From Nocardia flavorosea NBRC 108225 (GTDB lineage Bacteria; Actinomycetota; Actinomycetes; Mycobacteriales; Mycobacteriaceae), in assembly GCF_001613385.1 (NCBI RefSeq), contig NZ_BDCG01000003.1:24486-88485 (forward strand): a stretch of 64,000 bases of DNA, written 5' to 3'. The position numbers and the translations under genes were made by a program. Positions 45,501 to 54,162 of the stretch are shown one piece after another. How positions within the stretch are numbered: the first letter of the stretch is position 1; each line of letters opens with the position of its first letter. The notes under the pieces were generated by a model. It was not told where the DNA came from and did no database searches. It was given only the letters and a program-made list of their open reading frames with translations.

Positions 45501-47360
45501 GGCAAGGTCCCAGCCGCCGATCCTGCGCGGAATCCGGCGAGCGGACGCTTGTCCACCGATGTTCCCCCGGAGCAGTCGGAGCCGGGTGAGGCGCGCACCC
45601 AGCGTGTGGACACCGGTTCGGCCGATTCCGCCCACCCGCCCGAGCAGGCGCCGGGCAGCGGGCCACAATACGACGATGCGGCCGCCGGGCCACCGGACGA
45701 CGCCGACGAGCACCTGTCCGAGGAGCGTGTCCAGCGCACCGGCGCCACGGTGTCGGCCACCGATCCGGTGTACGACACCGGGATGATCGCCGTACCACCT
45801 ATGACGCAGGCGAGCCGGGTGCAGCGGGGGCCCAAACTCATCGCCGGAGCTTCCGTCGCCGGTGGCCGATATCGGCTGCTCGCCGATCACGGCGGCGCAC
45901 GTGGCCTGAAGTTCTGGCAGGCACTCGATATCAAGCTCGATCGGGAAGTGGCGCTGACCTTCGTCGATGCCGATCAGCGGGCGGGCAGCGACTCCGGTCA
46001 GGACGGTCCGCAGGCCATCCTGTCCCGCACGCTGCGCTTGGGCCGTATCAATTCACCGGGCCTCGCACGTGTCCTGGATGTGGTGCGCGGTAGTTCCGGC
46101 GGCATCGTGGTGGCCGAATGGACACCGGGACGTTCGCTGCGGGAAATGGCCGAAACCGTCCCGTCGCCGATCGGCGCCGCCCGCGCCATCCGAGTACTGG
46201 CCTCGGCCACCGAAATGGCGCACCGCAGCGGCGGCGCGCTGTCCATCGACCATCCGGACCGGATCCGCATCAGCGCCAACGGCGACGCGGTGCTGGCATT
46301 CCCCGGCACCCTCGGCGATGCCGACCCGCAGAGCGATGTCCGCGGCCTGGGCGCGATGCTCTACGCGCTCATCACCGCCCGGTGGCCGCTGCGGACCGGC
46401 GGCGTCAGCGGGAACGCCGCCACGGTGGGCGGGCTGCGCCTGGCCGATTTCGGTTCCGACGGCACGCCCGTGGAACCCCGCCAGATCCGGCCCGAGGTCC
46501 CCTTCGAGATTTCGGCTGTGGCCGTACGCTCGCTGGAGCCGAACAAGGGTGTACGCACCGCCGCCACCATCCAGCACGTCCTGGAACAGGCCTCGGTGGT
46601 GGACCAGAAGACCGATTTCATCCCGGTGTTGCGGCTGGGGCAGCGTGCCCCGGCTCCGGCCGACGAATCGCTGGCCGATCCGGAGCTGCTGGCCGCCGAA
46701 CGCGAGAAATCGCAGCGGATGATGTGGATCATGGTGGCCCTGGGGATTCTGACCGCGCTCGTGGTCGGCATCGTCATCTGGTGGCTGGTAAGCGTTTTCG
46801 CGCCGGGTGATTCGAGTGAACCGCTCAACGAGCAGCGCGTGATCGGTTTGACGACCAGCCGCGCGCCGGAGGAGTCGCCGAGTTCGGCGGCCCCGTCGAC
46901 GACACCTGCCGACGTCGCCGGCGTACCGGTGCCGATCTCGGGGATAACCGTGTTCTCCCCGGAAGGCACACCGGACGACCCCGACGGCGGGCCCGCGGCG
47001 ATGGACGGCGATCCGGCCACCTCATGGAGCACCGACCAGTACTTCCAGCAGTTCCCGGCGTTGAAGAAGGGGGTGGGCCTGCTGGCGACCCTGCCCAGCC
47101 CGGCCAACCTCACCAAGGTCACCATCACCTCGCCGACCCCGGGTACGTCGATCGAGATCCGGACCTCGCCCACCGAAGCACCCACCTTGGACCAGACTCA
47201 GCTCGCGGGCACCGCGGTGCTCGGCGACGGGATCACGGAGGTGCCGGTGCAGAGCGATCAAGCCGCCCGCTACGTTCTGATCTGGGTCACCGGTCTGGGC
47301 AACTCCGGCGCCCAGTTCCAGAGCTCGATCGCCGAGTTGAGCTTCGAAGCAAAGCCCTGA
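42525..47360 (+). CDS. murJ: MurJ lipid II flippase fused to pseudokinase and extracytoplasmic domain
   Basis: The 1,611-residue product has four parts. Residues 1-350 are Pro/Arg/Gly-rich and unstructured. Residues 375-900 form the multi-helix MurJ/MviN core that flips lipid II. After a disordered stretch, 1112-1360 resemble a Ser/Thr kinase without catalytic residues: the VAIK Lys is Thr (VALTFVD), no HRD and no DFG are visible. A transmembrane helix (about 1398-1425) leads to a discoidin-like outside domain. In mycobacteria PknB phosphorylates this pseudokinase, which then binds FhaA. ATG 42525 lies 4 nt after AGGAGG. Confidence 0.93.
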   Translation: MSDDESSAHRQQPGRQPDGPRDRRAPSAPWERVPPSPGSEPEMTGHPRDTDRESFREPPPQLRRPEQPADPAPRPGPPARRPGPGQGPHPGEDRYAGNRRPPAPDSRNPAPGRPQNPPSGARPAVPPRHPGARPPAPPANPRPGGRPGMPPLDPPSGARPAVRPDQRPPAPPAAPPPAAPPANRPSAFRPPAPPTGRPQPGPGRPLDAQPDGGHRRPARPGPPMPPQQQRPEPGNTPGGPPSEPFPAQRMRPVQQNRAPERPPHPADRQHPAPAPNPGAPGPQRQPNRPGPQAPPGGNSRPQTPPRRQAPPSQPLRQVPPAREPQRAAPTPVPAAGGNRPRTGRQPAVAVAEPLEAAATADKPDNSQSKLLKDSGSIAIATLISRITGFGKQLLLLAVLGPAIASSFTSASLIPNMIAELVLGAVLTAIVVPTLVRAEQEDPDHGAAFIRRLVTAAAVILGTAAVLATAAAPVLATHVFVSADGKVNTSLTTALTFLLVPAVLFYGLSALFTAILNTRGAFKPGAWAPVLNNVVVLAVLGLYALTPGEITLDPVRMSDPKLLVLGCGVTLGVIVQATSLLPAIRRQGIDLRPLWGLDNRLKQFGTMAAAIILYVLISQIGGVFANNISSRADEAGPAIYQNAWLLLQLPYGVIGVTLLTAIMPRLSRNAANDDTPAVVDDLSAATRLTMIALIPIVTFLTFAGPQVGDALFGYARFAEDASRLGTAVSFSAFTLIPYSLVLIHLRVFYAREQAWTPTWIILGITAVKILFSALAPLIADSPDQVVIVLGIATGLGFTVGAVIGGWLLHRSLGDLRMANVGRTVSRVLLSSLAGGAVMLIADRVMGLDRLTESLGGPGSFIRVGITAIVMFAVAFGLMRLAGIPEVVAITVAISRRLGITPPAPPLDLDEPVEEEHTTRIMRRPDPYLAYSGFDSAMDAQSTMVLPVIRPDSVDRTAGGQFPYPVRQTGTSDRPAEFAAYQGEGGPRVSDDAVGKVPAADPARNPASGRLSTDVPPEQSEPGEARTQRVDTGSADSAHPPEQAPGSGPQYDDAAAGPPDDADEHLSEERVQRTGATVSATDPVYDTGMIAVPPMTQASRVQRGPKLIAGASVAGGRYRLLADHGGARGLKFWQALDIKLDREVALTFVDADQRAGSDSGQDGPQAILSRTLRLGRINSPGLARVLDVVRGSSGGIVVAEWTPGRSLREMAETVPSPIGAARAIRVLASATEMAHRSGGALSIDHPDRIRISANGDAVLAFPGTLGDADPQSDVRGLGAMLYALITARWPLRTGGVSGNAATVGGLRLADFGSDGTPVEPRQIRPEVPFEISAVAVRSLEPNKGVRTAATIQHVLEQASVVDQKTDFIPVLRLGQRAPAPADESLADPELLAAEREKSQRMMWIMVALGILTALVVGIVIWWLVSVFAPGDSSEPLNEQRVIGLTTSRAPEESPSSAAPSTTPADVAGVPVPISGITVFSPEGTPDDPDGGPAAMDGDPATSWSTDQYFQQFPALKKGVGLLATLPSPANLTKVTITSPTPGTSIEIRTSPTEAPTLDQTQLAGTAVLGDGITEVPVQSDQAARYVLIWVTGLGNSGAQFQSSIAELSFEAKP

Positions 47361-47393
47361 CCTGCGGTTTCGTTATCCCGTCAAGGTATCCGG

Positions 47394-47413
47394 AGCAACC
47401 GGATCCGGTTGCT
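47394..47413. promoter_or_regulatory. 20-bp perfect palindrome between murJ and sigM
   Basis: Arms AGCAACCGGA and TCCGGTTGCT meet without a loop, 34 bp after the murJ stop and about 160 bp before the sigM start. It may be an operator for sigM or a terminator for murJ; there is no U-tract. Confidence 0.45.
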
Positions 47414-47572
47414 GCGCAATGGCGCCCGGGATATGATCACGATCCGCGCTCCCAGGAGGGAGCCGGTGGGATCAGGGGTACGGTCCCGCTCGCTGAGTAC
47501 ACGCAGTAATCACCACAGGTCGGCTCGCGCCGCGCCGAAACTGTCGTGGGCGGTTGTCCAAGGGGTTGGCTA

Positions 47573-48205
47573 TTGTCGTCCGAATTGAATGCGGGGGTTC
47601 GCGGGGGGACGACGCCGTCTCCTGGGGTAGGGGCGCGAGAAACCGGGTTCGATATCACCTCGGATACCGAATTGTTGCGGGCGCACGCGGCCGGGGCGCC
47701 GCACGCCTTCGCCGAACTGATCCGCCGGCACAACGACCACCTCTGGCAGACCGCCGCGCGCGTCTGCTACACCCCCGAGGACGCCGCTGATTCGCTTCAG
47801 GAAGCTCTGCTGTCGGCTCATCGCAACGCGGGCTCCTTCCGTGGTGAATCCGGGGTGCGTACCTGGTTGCACCGCATAGTCGTCAATGCCTGCCTGGACC
47901 GGATACGGCGCAATCGCGCCCAGCGGGCCGTGGTCCTTCCGCCGGAGGTCTGGCCCGAAATATCCGACTATGCCGACGAATACAGCCGGGTCGATATCGC
48001 CATAGTGCTGGAACGCGCCCTGTTCGCCCTCCCACCGGATCAGCGCGCGGCGGTGGTGGCCGTGGATGTGGAGGGGTACAGCGTCGCCGATGCGGCCGAT
48101 CTGCTGGGTGTTCCGGTCGGCACGATCAAGAGTCGATGTGCGCGGGCACGACAGCGGCTCAAAGCCGAATTGGATTCCCTGAACGGGGAGGGGAACCGGA
48201 TGTGA
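47573..48205 (+). CDS. sigM: ECF sigma factor SigM
   Basis: The 210-residue product has the two ECF domains: sigma2 at about 35-105 (YTPEDAADSLQEALLSAHRN, then FRGESGVRTWLHRIVVNACLD) and sigma4 at about 140-200 (ALPPDQRAAVVAVDVEGYSV, GVPVGTIKSRCARARQRL). TTG 47573 was chosen because AAGGGG lies 7 nt upstream; GTG 47546 has no such site. Its place before an anti-sigma gene and trxB/trxA matches mycobacterial sigM, which responds to oxidative and cell-envelope conditions. Confidence 0.92.
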   Translation: MSSELNAGVRGGTTPSPGVGARETGFDITSDTELLRAHAAGAPHAFAELIRRHNDHLWQTAARVCYTPEDAADSLQEALLSAHRNAGSFRGESGVRTWLHRIVVNACLDRIRRNRAQRAVVLPPEVWPEISDYADEYSRVDIAIVLERALFALPPDQRAAVVAVDVEGYSVADAADLLGVPVGTIKSRCARARQRLKAELDSLNGEGNRM

Positions 48206-48335
48206 GGACGACGCGTCCAAACCGGTGACACATTTTTCCTCCCGAATGGGATGTACTCACCGGGAGCGCCACCGCAGAACCCAGGAATCGAAACCCGAGC
48301 CAGATGAACTCAGCAGCATTGGAGGTGCGAAGGAC

Positions 48336-49169
48336 ATGAGCCCCGTTCCGCAACCTCCTTTCCCTGCGGAGTTGCTCGCCGATCTGCACGCCGGAAATAT
48401 CGACCCCGATCTCGCGGCCCGGCTCTGGCCGGCGGTCCGGCAGGATCCGGACGCCCGCCGCTATCTCGAATCGCTCGATTCACTGCGCATATCCCTCACC
48501 GGCCTCGCCGAGTCCGATCGGGTTGTCCGGCCGATGCCGGCGGATATCGCGGCCCGGCTCGAGGCGTTCGCCGAAACCCTCGGAAACGAAGCGGGCCGCA
48601 ACGACAGTGCCGATACCGCCGGGGCGGTGGAGACAACTGTGCCCCTCGGCGATATCCCGGCACCGGCACCCGCGGGCAGATTCGCCGCTGCGGACGCAGG
48701 CCGATCCGGGCCGGTCGGTGCGGCACCGATATCGCTGGATGCCCGTCGGCGGCGCCGGCGCATCGCCGCCGGGATCGCCGCCGCCGCGGCGGTACTGATC
48801 TGCGCCGGTGCCGCGCTGTTCGCCGGCTTCCGGCCCGAGGGTGAAACGGTGCCGACTGCCGCGCCCACCGGCACCACAGGCACAGAATCCGGCGCCGAGT
48901 TCGATACGACGATCGCGCTGCGCGCGCTGGGCCGCCACGATGTGCCCGGCCGGCTGGCCGATCCTGCGGCCCTCACCGCATGTGTCCGGGCCGCCGGGGT
49001 CGATCGCCCCGTGCTCGGATCCACCGAGATGAGGTTCCGCGACCGTGACGACGCGGTGCTTATCCTCGTCGGCGGGCGAAACGGTGCGCAGATCACCGCG
49101 CTCGTCGTCGGCCCGGGGTGCGGACCCGGCAATCCGGAGTTGCTGACTCCGATCACCGATATCGGCTGA
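48336..49169 (+). CDS. rsmA: anti-sigma-M factor (Rv3912-like membrane protein)
   Basis: The 277-residue product has a cytoplasmic N-terminal half, including a helical segment (residues 5-75) suited to binding SigM. A single transmembrane helix lies at about 149-170 ([22 protein letters not shown]) after a run of arginines, then a secreted C-terminal domain with two cysteines. There is no HxxxCxxC zinc motif. ATG 48336 is supported by GGAGG upstream and by the family start. It lies 130 bp after sigM rather than overlapping it. Confidence 0.8.
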   Translation: MSPVPQPPFPAELLADLHAGNIDPDLAARLWPAVRQDPDARRYLESLDSLRISLTGLAESDRVVRPMPADIAARLEAFAETLGNEAGRNDSADTAGAVETTVPLGDIPAPAPAGRFAAADAGRSGPVGAAPISLDARRRRRRIAAGIAAAAAVLICAGAALFAGFRPEGETVPTAAPTGTTGTESGAEFDTTIALRALGRHDVPGRLADPAALTACVRAAGVDRPVLGSTEMRFRDRDDAVLILVGGRNGAQITALVVGPGCGPGNPELLTPITDIG

Positions 49170-49277
49170 GGAATCCCAGCACTTTCCGGTCGTACCCGTA
49201 CCGGGTAGCCGCTGTTCCCGAGCTTCCCGTCGCCTGCCGCGCAGGAGCTCGGGGGCCGGTCCGGTCCGGCCGTCGCC

Positions 49278-49306
49278 GGGAACAAAGCCCGTCTACCCTG
49301 TTGTTG
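49278..49306 (+). promoter_or_regulatory. predicted SigH/SigR-type promoter of trxB
   Basis: GGGAAC at 49278-49283 and GTTG at 49303-49306 are separated by 19 nt, fitting the actinobacterial thiol-stress sigma consensus GGAAY-N18-20-GTT. The trxB ATG follows 38 nt later. A second GTTG at 49300 gives 16-nt spacing and is less likely. Confidence 0.5.
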
Positions 49307-49344
49307 ACCGAAACGTCCCCATCAGCTTTCTCCGGAAGGGTCCC

Positions 49345-50334
49345 ATGAGCACGCCAGTTCGCGACCTGATCATCGTCGGCTCGGGGCCGGCCGGTTACAC
49401 CGCCGCCGTGTACGCCGCCCGCGCCGAACTCGAGCCGCTGGTGTTCGAAGGCACCCAGTTCGGCGGTGCCCTGATGACGACCACGGAGGTCGAGAATTTC
49501 CCGGGTTTCCGCGACGGGATCATGGGCCCGGATCTGATGGAACAGATGCGGGAACAGGCCAAACGCTTCGGTGCGGATATCCGCACCGAAGATGTGGACG
49601 CCATCGATCTGAGCGGTCCGGTGAAGAAGGTCACCGTTGGAGACGATGTCTACGAAGCACATGCGGTGATTCTGGCCATGGGGTCGGCCGCCCGCTATCT
49701 GAACGTCCCCGGTGAGCAGGAACTGCTCGGTCGCGGTGTCAGCGCCTGCGCCACCTGCGACGGCTTCTTCTTCAAGGGCCAGGACATCGTGGTGGTCGGC
49801 GGCGGCGATTCGGCGATGGAAGAAGCGCTCTTCCTCACCAAGTTCGCCTCCAGCGTCACCGTCGTACACCGGCGCGACGAATTCCGGGCCTCGCGCATCA
49901 TGCTCGAACGTGCCAAGAACAACGAGAAGATCCGTTTCCGCACGAATGCCGAAGTGGTCCAGGTGCACGGTGAGACCAGCGTCACCTCGTTGACCCTGCG
50001 CGATACCCGTACCGGGGAAACTTCCGAGCTGCCGGTCACCGGTCTGTTCGTCGCCATCGGTCACGACCCGCGCAGCGAACTCGTCCGCGGCCAGGTGGAC
50101 CTGAACGCGGAAGGCTATGTCCTGGTGCGTGATCCGGGCACCGAGACCTCGATCGCCGGCGTCTACGCAGCGGGCGACCTCGTCGACCACACCTACATGC
50201 AGGCCATCACCGCGGCCGGCACCGGTTGCCGGGCCGCCATCGACGCCGAACGCTGGCTCGCCGAGAAGGGCGATATCACCAGCAATACGCTGCCGCACGC
50301 CGACCAGCCCGTCGCCGTTCCGACAGCGAATTGA
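49345..50334 (+). CDS. trxB: thioredoxin-disulfide reductase TrxB
   Basis: The 329-residue flavoprotein reduces thioredoxin with NADPH. The FAD motif [13 protein letters not shown] is at about 8-20. The redox pair CATC is at 135-138, the NADPH motif [12 protein letters not shown] near 150-161, and the second FAD motif VYAAGDLVD near 272-280. The ATG is preceded by GGAAGGG. Thioredoxin follows after 93 bp and the pair is probably cotranscribed from the thiol-stress-type promoter upstream. Confidence 0.96.
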   Translation: MSTPVRDLIIVGSGPAGYTAAVYAARAELEPLVFEGTQFGGALMTTTEVENFPGFRDGIMGPDLMEQMREQAKRFGADIRTEDVDAIDLSGPVKKVTVGDDVYEAHAVILAMGSAARYLNVPGEQELLGRGVSACATCDGFFFKGQDIVVVGGGDSAMEEALFLTKFASSVTVVHRRDEFRASRIMLERAKNNEKIRFRTNAEVVQVHGETSVTSLTLRDTRTGETSELPVTGLFVAIGHDPRSELVRGQVDLNAEGYVLVRDPGTETSIAGVYAAGDLVDHTYMQAITAAGTGCRAAIDAERWLAEKGDITSNTLPHADQPVAVPTAN

Positions 50335-50427
50335 GCCCGGAGGGCTCACCGGGCAACTGAGCCACGGGCTCGGTTGCCCACCTCAGCCCCGGGCGCACAG
50401 GCGTCCGGAGAACCAAGGAGAACAGCC

Positions 50428-50760
50428 ATGTCCGACGCCACCAACACGGTCACCGTCACCGATACCTCGTTCGCCGATGCTGTCCTGCAGAGCGAGAAGC
50501 CGGTGCTGGTCGATTTCTGGGCCACCTGGTGCGGACCGTGCAAGATGGTCGCCCCCGTACTGGAGGAGATCGCGGGCTCGCACGCCGACAAGCTCACCGT
50601 CGCCAAGCTCGATATCGACGCCAACCCCGATACCGCCCGCGATTACCAGGTCATGAGCGTGCCGACTATGATCCTGTTTGCCGGTGGCAAGCCGGTGAAG
50701 CAGATCGTCGGAGCCAAGGGGAAGGCCGCACTCCTGCGGGAAATCGAAGACGTCATCTGA
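50428..50760 (+). CDS. trxA: thioredoxin
   Basis: The 110-residue product has the canonical active site WCGPC, with Cys35 and Cys38. The cis-Pro motif is SVPTM at about 80-84, and GAKGK is near the C-terminus. It corresponds to trxC of mycobacteria by position. ATG 50428 follows AAGGAGAA with proper spacing; the upstream extension in frame has no resemblance to thioredoxin. Confidence 0.96.
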   Translation: MSDATNTVTVTDTSFADAVLQSEKPVLVDFWATWCGPCKMVAPVLEEIAGSHADKLTVAKLDIDANPDTARDYQVMSVPTMILFAGGKPVKQIVGAKGKAALLREIEDVI

Positions 50761-50935
50761 CGTCTCGAATAGGCCATCCGGCGGCCGTCACGCGGCGACG
50801 CGCCGTAGTATGCCCTGACCAAGATTGTCGAATTCCGGTCCGGGTCTGACAGAATCGACCACGCTCCGTCGTGCGAGGGTGTACGCCATCGCATGAGTGG
50901 GTACCCGGGATTGACGGAAGGAAGGGCCCTCACGC

Positions 50936-52129
50936 ATGCACCGACTTCGTCACGGCGACACCGGTCCAGCCGTAGCAGAGGTTCGGAGCACCCTGGCGAG
51001 TCTGGGGTTCCTGCACGCACACAACGGCGCGCAGACCAATGGTTCGGACGAGTACTGGAAAGACACCGAAGCCACCTTCGACTACCAGCTCGACTCCGCG
51101 GTGCGTGCCTTCCAGCAGCACCGCGGACTCCTGGTCGACGGTGAGATCGGCCCTGCGACCTACCGTGCGCTGAAAGAAGCGTCCTATCGGCTGGGTGCCC
51201 GCACCCTGATCTACCAGCTCTCGGCGCCGCTGTACGGCGACGATGTGGCGACCCTGCAGCGCCGGTTGCAGGACCTCGGTTTCTATGTGCACCGGGTGGA
51301 CGGCTTCTTCGGCCCGCACACCCACGAGGGCCTGACCTCGTTCCAGCGGGAGATCGGGCTCGCCGCCGACGGTATCTGCGGTCCGGATACGCTGCGTTCG
51401 CTCGAATTGCTCGGCGCCCGGGTCACCGGCGGGAATCCACATAGGATCGCCGAGGAAGAAGTGGTGCATCGGGCCGGTCCACAGCTCACCGGTAAACGTA
51501 TCGTGATCGATCCGGGTCTGGGCGGGCCCGATCGTGGTCGTGGTATTCCCACCGAGTTCGGTGACGTGTACGAACAGGAGATCCTGTGGGATCTGGCCAG
51601 CCGGCTGGAGGGCCGAATGGCTGCCACCGGGATGGAAACCTTTCTGTCCCGCCCGTGGGGGAGCAACCCCACCGATGCGGAACGGGCCGAAACCTCCAAT
51701 GCCTTCGACGCCGATCTGATGATCTCCCTGCGGTGCGCGTCCAACTCCAGCCCCATGGCCAACGGCGTGGCCGGATTCTATTTCGGCAATTCGCACGGGT
51801 CGGTCTCCATGATCGGTCAGGTGCTGGCCGGGTTCATCCAGCGGGAGGTGGTGGCCCGGACCTCGCTGCAGGACTGCCGGACCCATCCGCGTACCTGGGA
51901 CCTGTTGCGTCTCACCAAGATGCCGACAGTGCAGGTGGACCTGGGTTACGTCACCAACCAGTACGATGCGTCGGTGCTGGCCGATCCACGGATGCGCGAT
52001 GTCATCGCCGAAGCGATCCTGATCTCCGTGAAGCGGCTCTACCTGCTGGGGCAGGACGATCAGCCCACCGGAACATACACTTTCGCCGAACTGCTGGCCG
52101 AGGAACTCGCCGCCGCCGACAGCGGTTAG
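50936..52129 (+). CDS. cwlM: CwlM, catalytically degenerate amidase_3 protein
   Basis: The 397-residue product has two peptidoglycan-binding (PGB_1) domains at about 1-75 and 95-165 and an amidase_3 domain at about 187-370, but no signal peptide, so it is cytoplasmic. The zinc ligands are altered: the usual DPGHGG reads DPGLGG at about 190-195, the later SIHxN position reads SLRCASN near 264, and the catalytic Glu in ExGFxxN is Asp (VDLGYVTN). Mycobacterial CwlM is a PknB-controlled activator of MurA, and the sequence fits a regulator rather than a hydrolase. Confidence 0.93.
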   Translation: MHRLRHGDTGPAVAEVRSTLASLGFLHAHNGAQTNGSDEYWKDTEATFDYQLDSAVRAFQQHRGLLVDGEIGPATYRALKEASYRLGARTLIYQLSAPLYGDDVATLQRRLQDLGFYVHRVDGFFGPHTHEGLTSFQREIGLAADGICGPDTLRSLELLGARVTGGNPHRIAEEEVVHRAGPQLTGKRIVIDPGLGGPDRGRGIPTEFGDVYEQEILWDLASRLEGRMAATGMETFLSRPWGSNPTDAERAETSNAFDADLMISLRCASNSSPMANGVAGFYFGNSHGSVSMIGQVLAGFIQREVVARTSLQDCRTHPRTWDLLRLTKMPTVQVDLGYVTNQYDASVLADPRMRDVIAEAILISVKRLYLLGQDDQPTGTYTFAELLAEELAAADSG

Positions 52130-52151
52130 CGAATCCCCCGGCCGGTCGGCC

Positions 52152-52919
52152 TCAGAGAGTGAGGATCCGGGTCGGTACGGTCATCGACGCGGCAGCCAGC
52201 AGCTGATCGAGGGCTCGCTCGACATCCTCTTTCCAGCCGTGATCGGTATCGAGTTCCAGCCGCAACCGGGGGAAACGGTGATGCGGTTGTACTACCTCGA
52301 ACCCGACCTCCTGCAGGAAATCGGCGTCGATCATGCAGTTCTCCGGGCTGCACTCCATCACCGAACGCCGGGCTCCGCGCCCGGGGACACCGATCCGTTC
52401 CATCAGTCGCATGGTCCCGGTCGGACGGTCGGAGAGGGCGGTGCTTGCGTGTGCTCCCCGGATACCGAACGCTTCCAGCGCGCGCACGCCGCGCCGGACC
52501 AGATCGGTGACGACCCCCTGCACCATCCGGTAAGCGATATCGCCGTCCAGGTCTGGGTATTCGGTACCGAGAGTGGTCAGCAAGATAGCGTCGGGACTGA
52601 CCGGGGAGGTGGGGAAGAGACCGGCTCGGGGCACCACCCGGGGTGGCGCGTAGAGCGCACAGCCGACGGTTTTGTCATCGATCGTCGCGAGCTGCCCGCA
52701 CGAGCCCCATTCGAGCATCACCGTCGAGATCCAGGCTTCCTTCTCGAAAACCGGATCGCTGATACCACTGGAGTCCGCGGCCACCGCCGGGTCGATCTCC
52801 CAGAACACACAACGGCGCGCATGTGCCGGCAGCCGGCTGATGCTTTCCAGGGTTAATCCTGTGACGCTGGTCGACACCGCTCTGCTCAGCCTCCAGCTAT
52901 CCGATTCGTCGATGCTCAC
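52152..52919 (-). CDS. GNAT-like acetyltransferase (Rv3916c-like)
   Basis: The 255-residue product shows a GNAT-type order: WISTVMLEWGSCGQLATIDDKTVGCALYAPP (strands 2-3), LTTLGTEYPDLDGDIAYRMVQGVV (strand 4 and the acetyl-CoA helix region), then a C-terminal alpha/beta part with MIDADFLQEVGFEV. The canonical Q/RxxGxG/A loop is not conserved, so activity is uncertain. It has the same position as mycobacterial Rv3916c, convergent with cwlM and downstream of parB. Confidence 0.75.
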   Translation of the reverse strand: MSIDESDSWRLSRAVSTSVTGLTLESISRLPAHARRCVFWEIDPAVAADSSGISDPVFEKEAWISTVMLEWGSCGQLATIDDKTVGCALYAPPRVVPRAGLFPTSPVSPDAILLTTLGTEYPDLDGDIAYRMVQGVVTDLVRRGVRALEAFGIRGAHASTALSDRPTGTMRLMERIGVPGRGARRSVMECSPENCMIDADFLQEVGFEVVQPHHRFPRLRLELDTDHGWKEDVERALDQLLAAASMTVPTRILTL

Positions 52920-53094
52920 GCCGCATCAATGGTTTCTCGCCAGCAAGAATATGCGATCAAGCGAACCTGCCTCATTCCGCGTCACTAAGTCTTCGGTCAA
53001 GGACTGCCTCGGCACATCGGCCCTCACGATCCCGCACTGTCACAGTGACGTTTCATGGCGGAGGCAGAGGTTATGCGGATAACAAGCCGAAATT

Positions 53095-54162
53095 TCAATT
53101 GTTCAACGAAGTTTGCAGCATCATCCCGACGATCCGCTCCAGATCGTCCACCGACCCGAACTCGACGACAATCTTGCCCTTCCGCTTACCGAGACTCACC
53201 GAAACCTGCGTATCGAAAGATGACGACAGCCGGTCGGCGACATCCTGTAAACCAGGGGAGTGGATAGGCGGCCGGCGCGGCGCGGGCGGCTTGGCCGGCT
53301 CCTGTTCCCGGTTCGCCAGCTTCACCGCTTCTTCTGTCGACCGCACCGAAAGCCCCTCGGCGACGATCCGGGCGGCCAGCACCTCCTGTGTGTCGGCACC
53401 GCCCTCCAGGCCGAGCAGCGCCCGCGCATGCCCGGCGGACAGCACCCCCGCCGCGACCCGGCGCTGCACCGGGATCGGTAGCTTCAGCAAGCGGATCATA
53501 TTGGTTACCACGGGCCGCGAGCGTCCTAGTCGCGACGCCAGCTCCTCCTGGGTAACCCCGAACTCCTCGAGCAACTGCTGATAGGCCGCCGCCTCTTCGA
53601 GCGGGTTGAGCTGGACGCGATGAATATTCTCCAGGAGTGCGTCGCGCAGCATAGCGTCATCGTTGGTCTCCCGGACGATGGCGGGAATAACCTCCAGCCC
53701 CGCCTCTTGGCAGGCCCGCCAGCGTCGCTCACCCATGATGAGCTGATAGCGGTCGCCGCCCGGCTCCAGTTCCCGGACCACGATCGGCTGCATCAAACCG
53801 AACTCACGAATCGAGTGAACCAGTTCGGCGAGCGCCTCATCGTCGAAATACTGCCGGGGCTGCTTCGGATTGGGCTCGATCTTTCCGGGCTCGATCTCCC
53901 GGTACACCGCGTCCCCTGCGGAGGTCAGATCCGGACTCTCCACGGGTTCGGGAACCTGGTGCAGATAGGTGGAGGCGGGGCGCGGCCCTGGATCCAGACC
54001 GATCACCGCATCGGCGGCCTCGGCACCCAGCCCGGTCGCAACCGGAGCCGGGCCGGTCGGAATCAATGCCGCCAGACCGCGTCCCAGCCCACCCTTTTTC
54101 GACTGACTCACCGGCCTACCCTTTCCATTGCCCGCATCCACAGCCATGCCCGGTCCGTTCAC
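53095..54162 (-). CDS. parB: chromosome-partitioning protein ParB
   Basis: The 355-residue product is the parS-binding CTPase. The N-terminus carries a short basic patch ([14 protein letters not shown]) that in other ParBs contacts ParA. The ParB/Srx domain holds [12 protein letters not shown] and [14 protein letters not shown] at about 140-185. The HTH is [21 protein letters not shown] at about 205-225, and the C-terminus provides dimerisation. GTG 54162 overlaps the parA stop as GTGA. Five parS-like sites lie from parA to rsmG. Confidence 0.96.
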   Translation of the reverse strand: MNGPGMAVDAGNGKGRPVSQSKKGGLGRGLAALIPTGPAPVATGLGAEAADAVIGLDPGPRPASTYLHQVPEPVESPDLTSAGDAVYREIEPGKIEPNPKQPRQYFDDEALAELVHSIREFGLMQPIVVRELEPGGDRYQLIMGERRWRACQEAGLEVIPAIVRETNDDAMLRDALLENIHRVQLNPLEEAAAYQQLLEEFGVTQEELASRLGRSRPVVTNMIRLLKLPIPVQRRVAAGVLSAGHARALLGLEGGADTQEVLAARIVAEGLSVRSTEEAVKLANREQEPAKPPAPRRPPIHSPGLQDVADRLSSSFDTQVSVSLGKRKGKIVVEFGSVDDLERIVGMMLQTSLNN

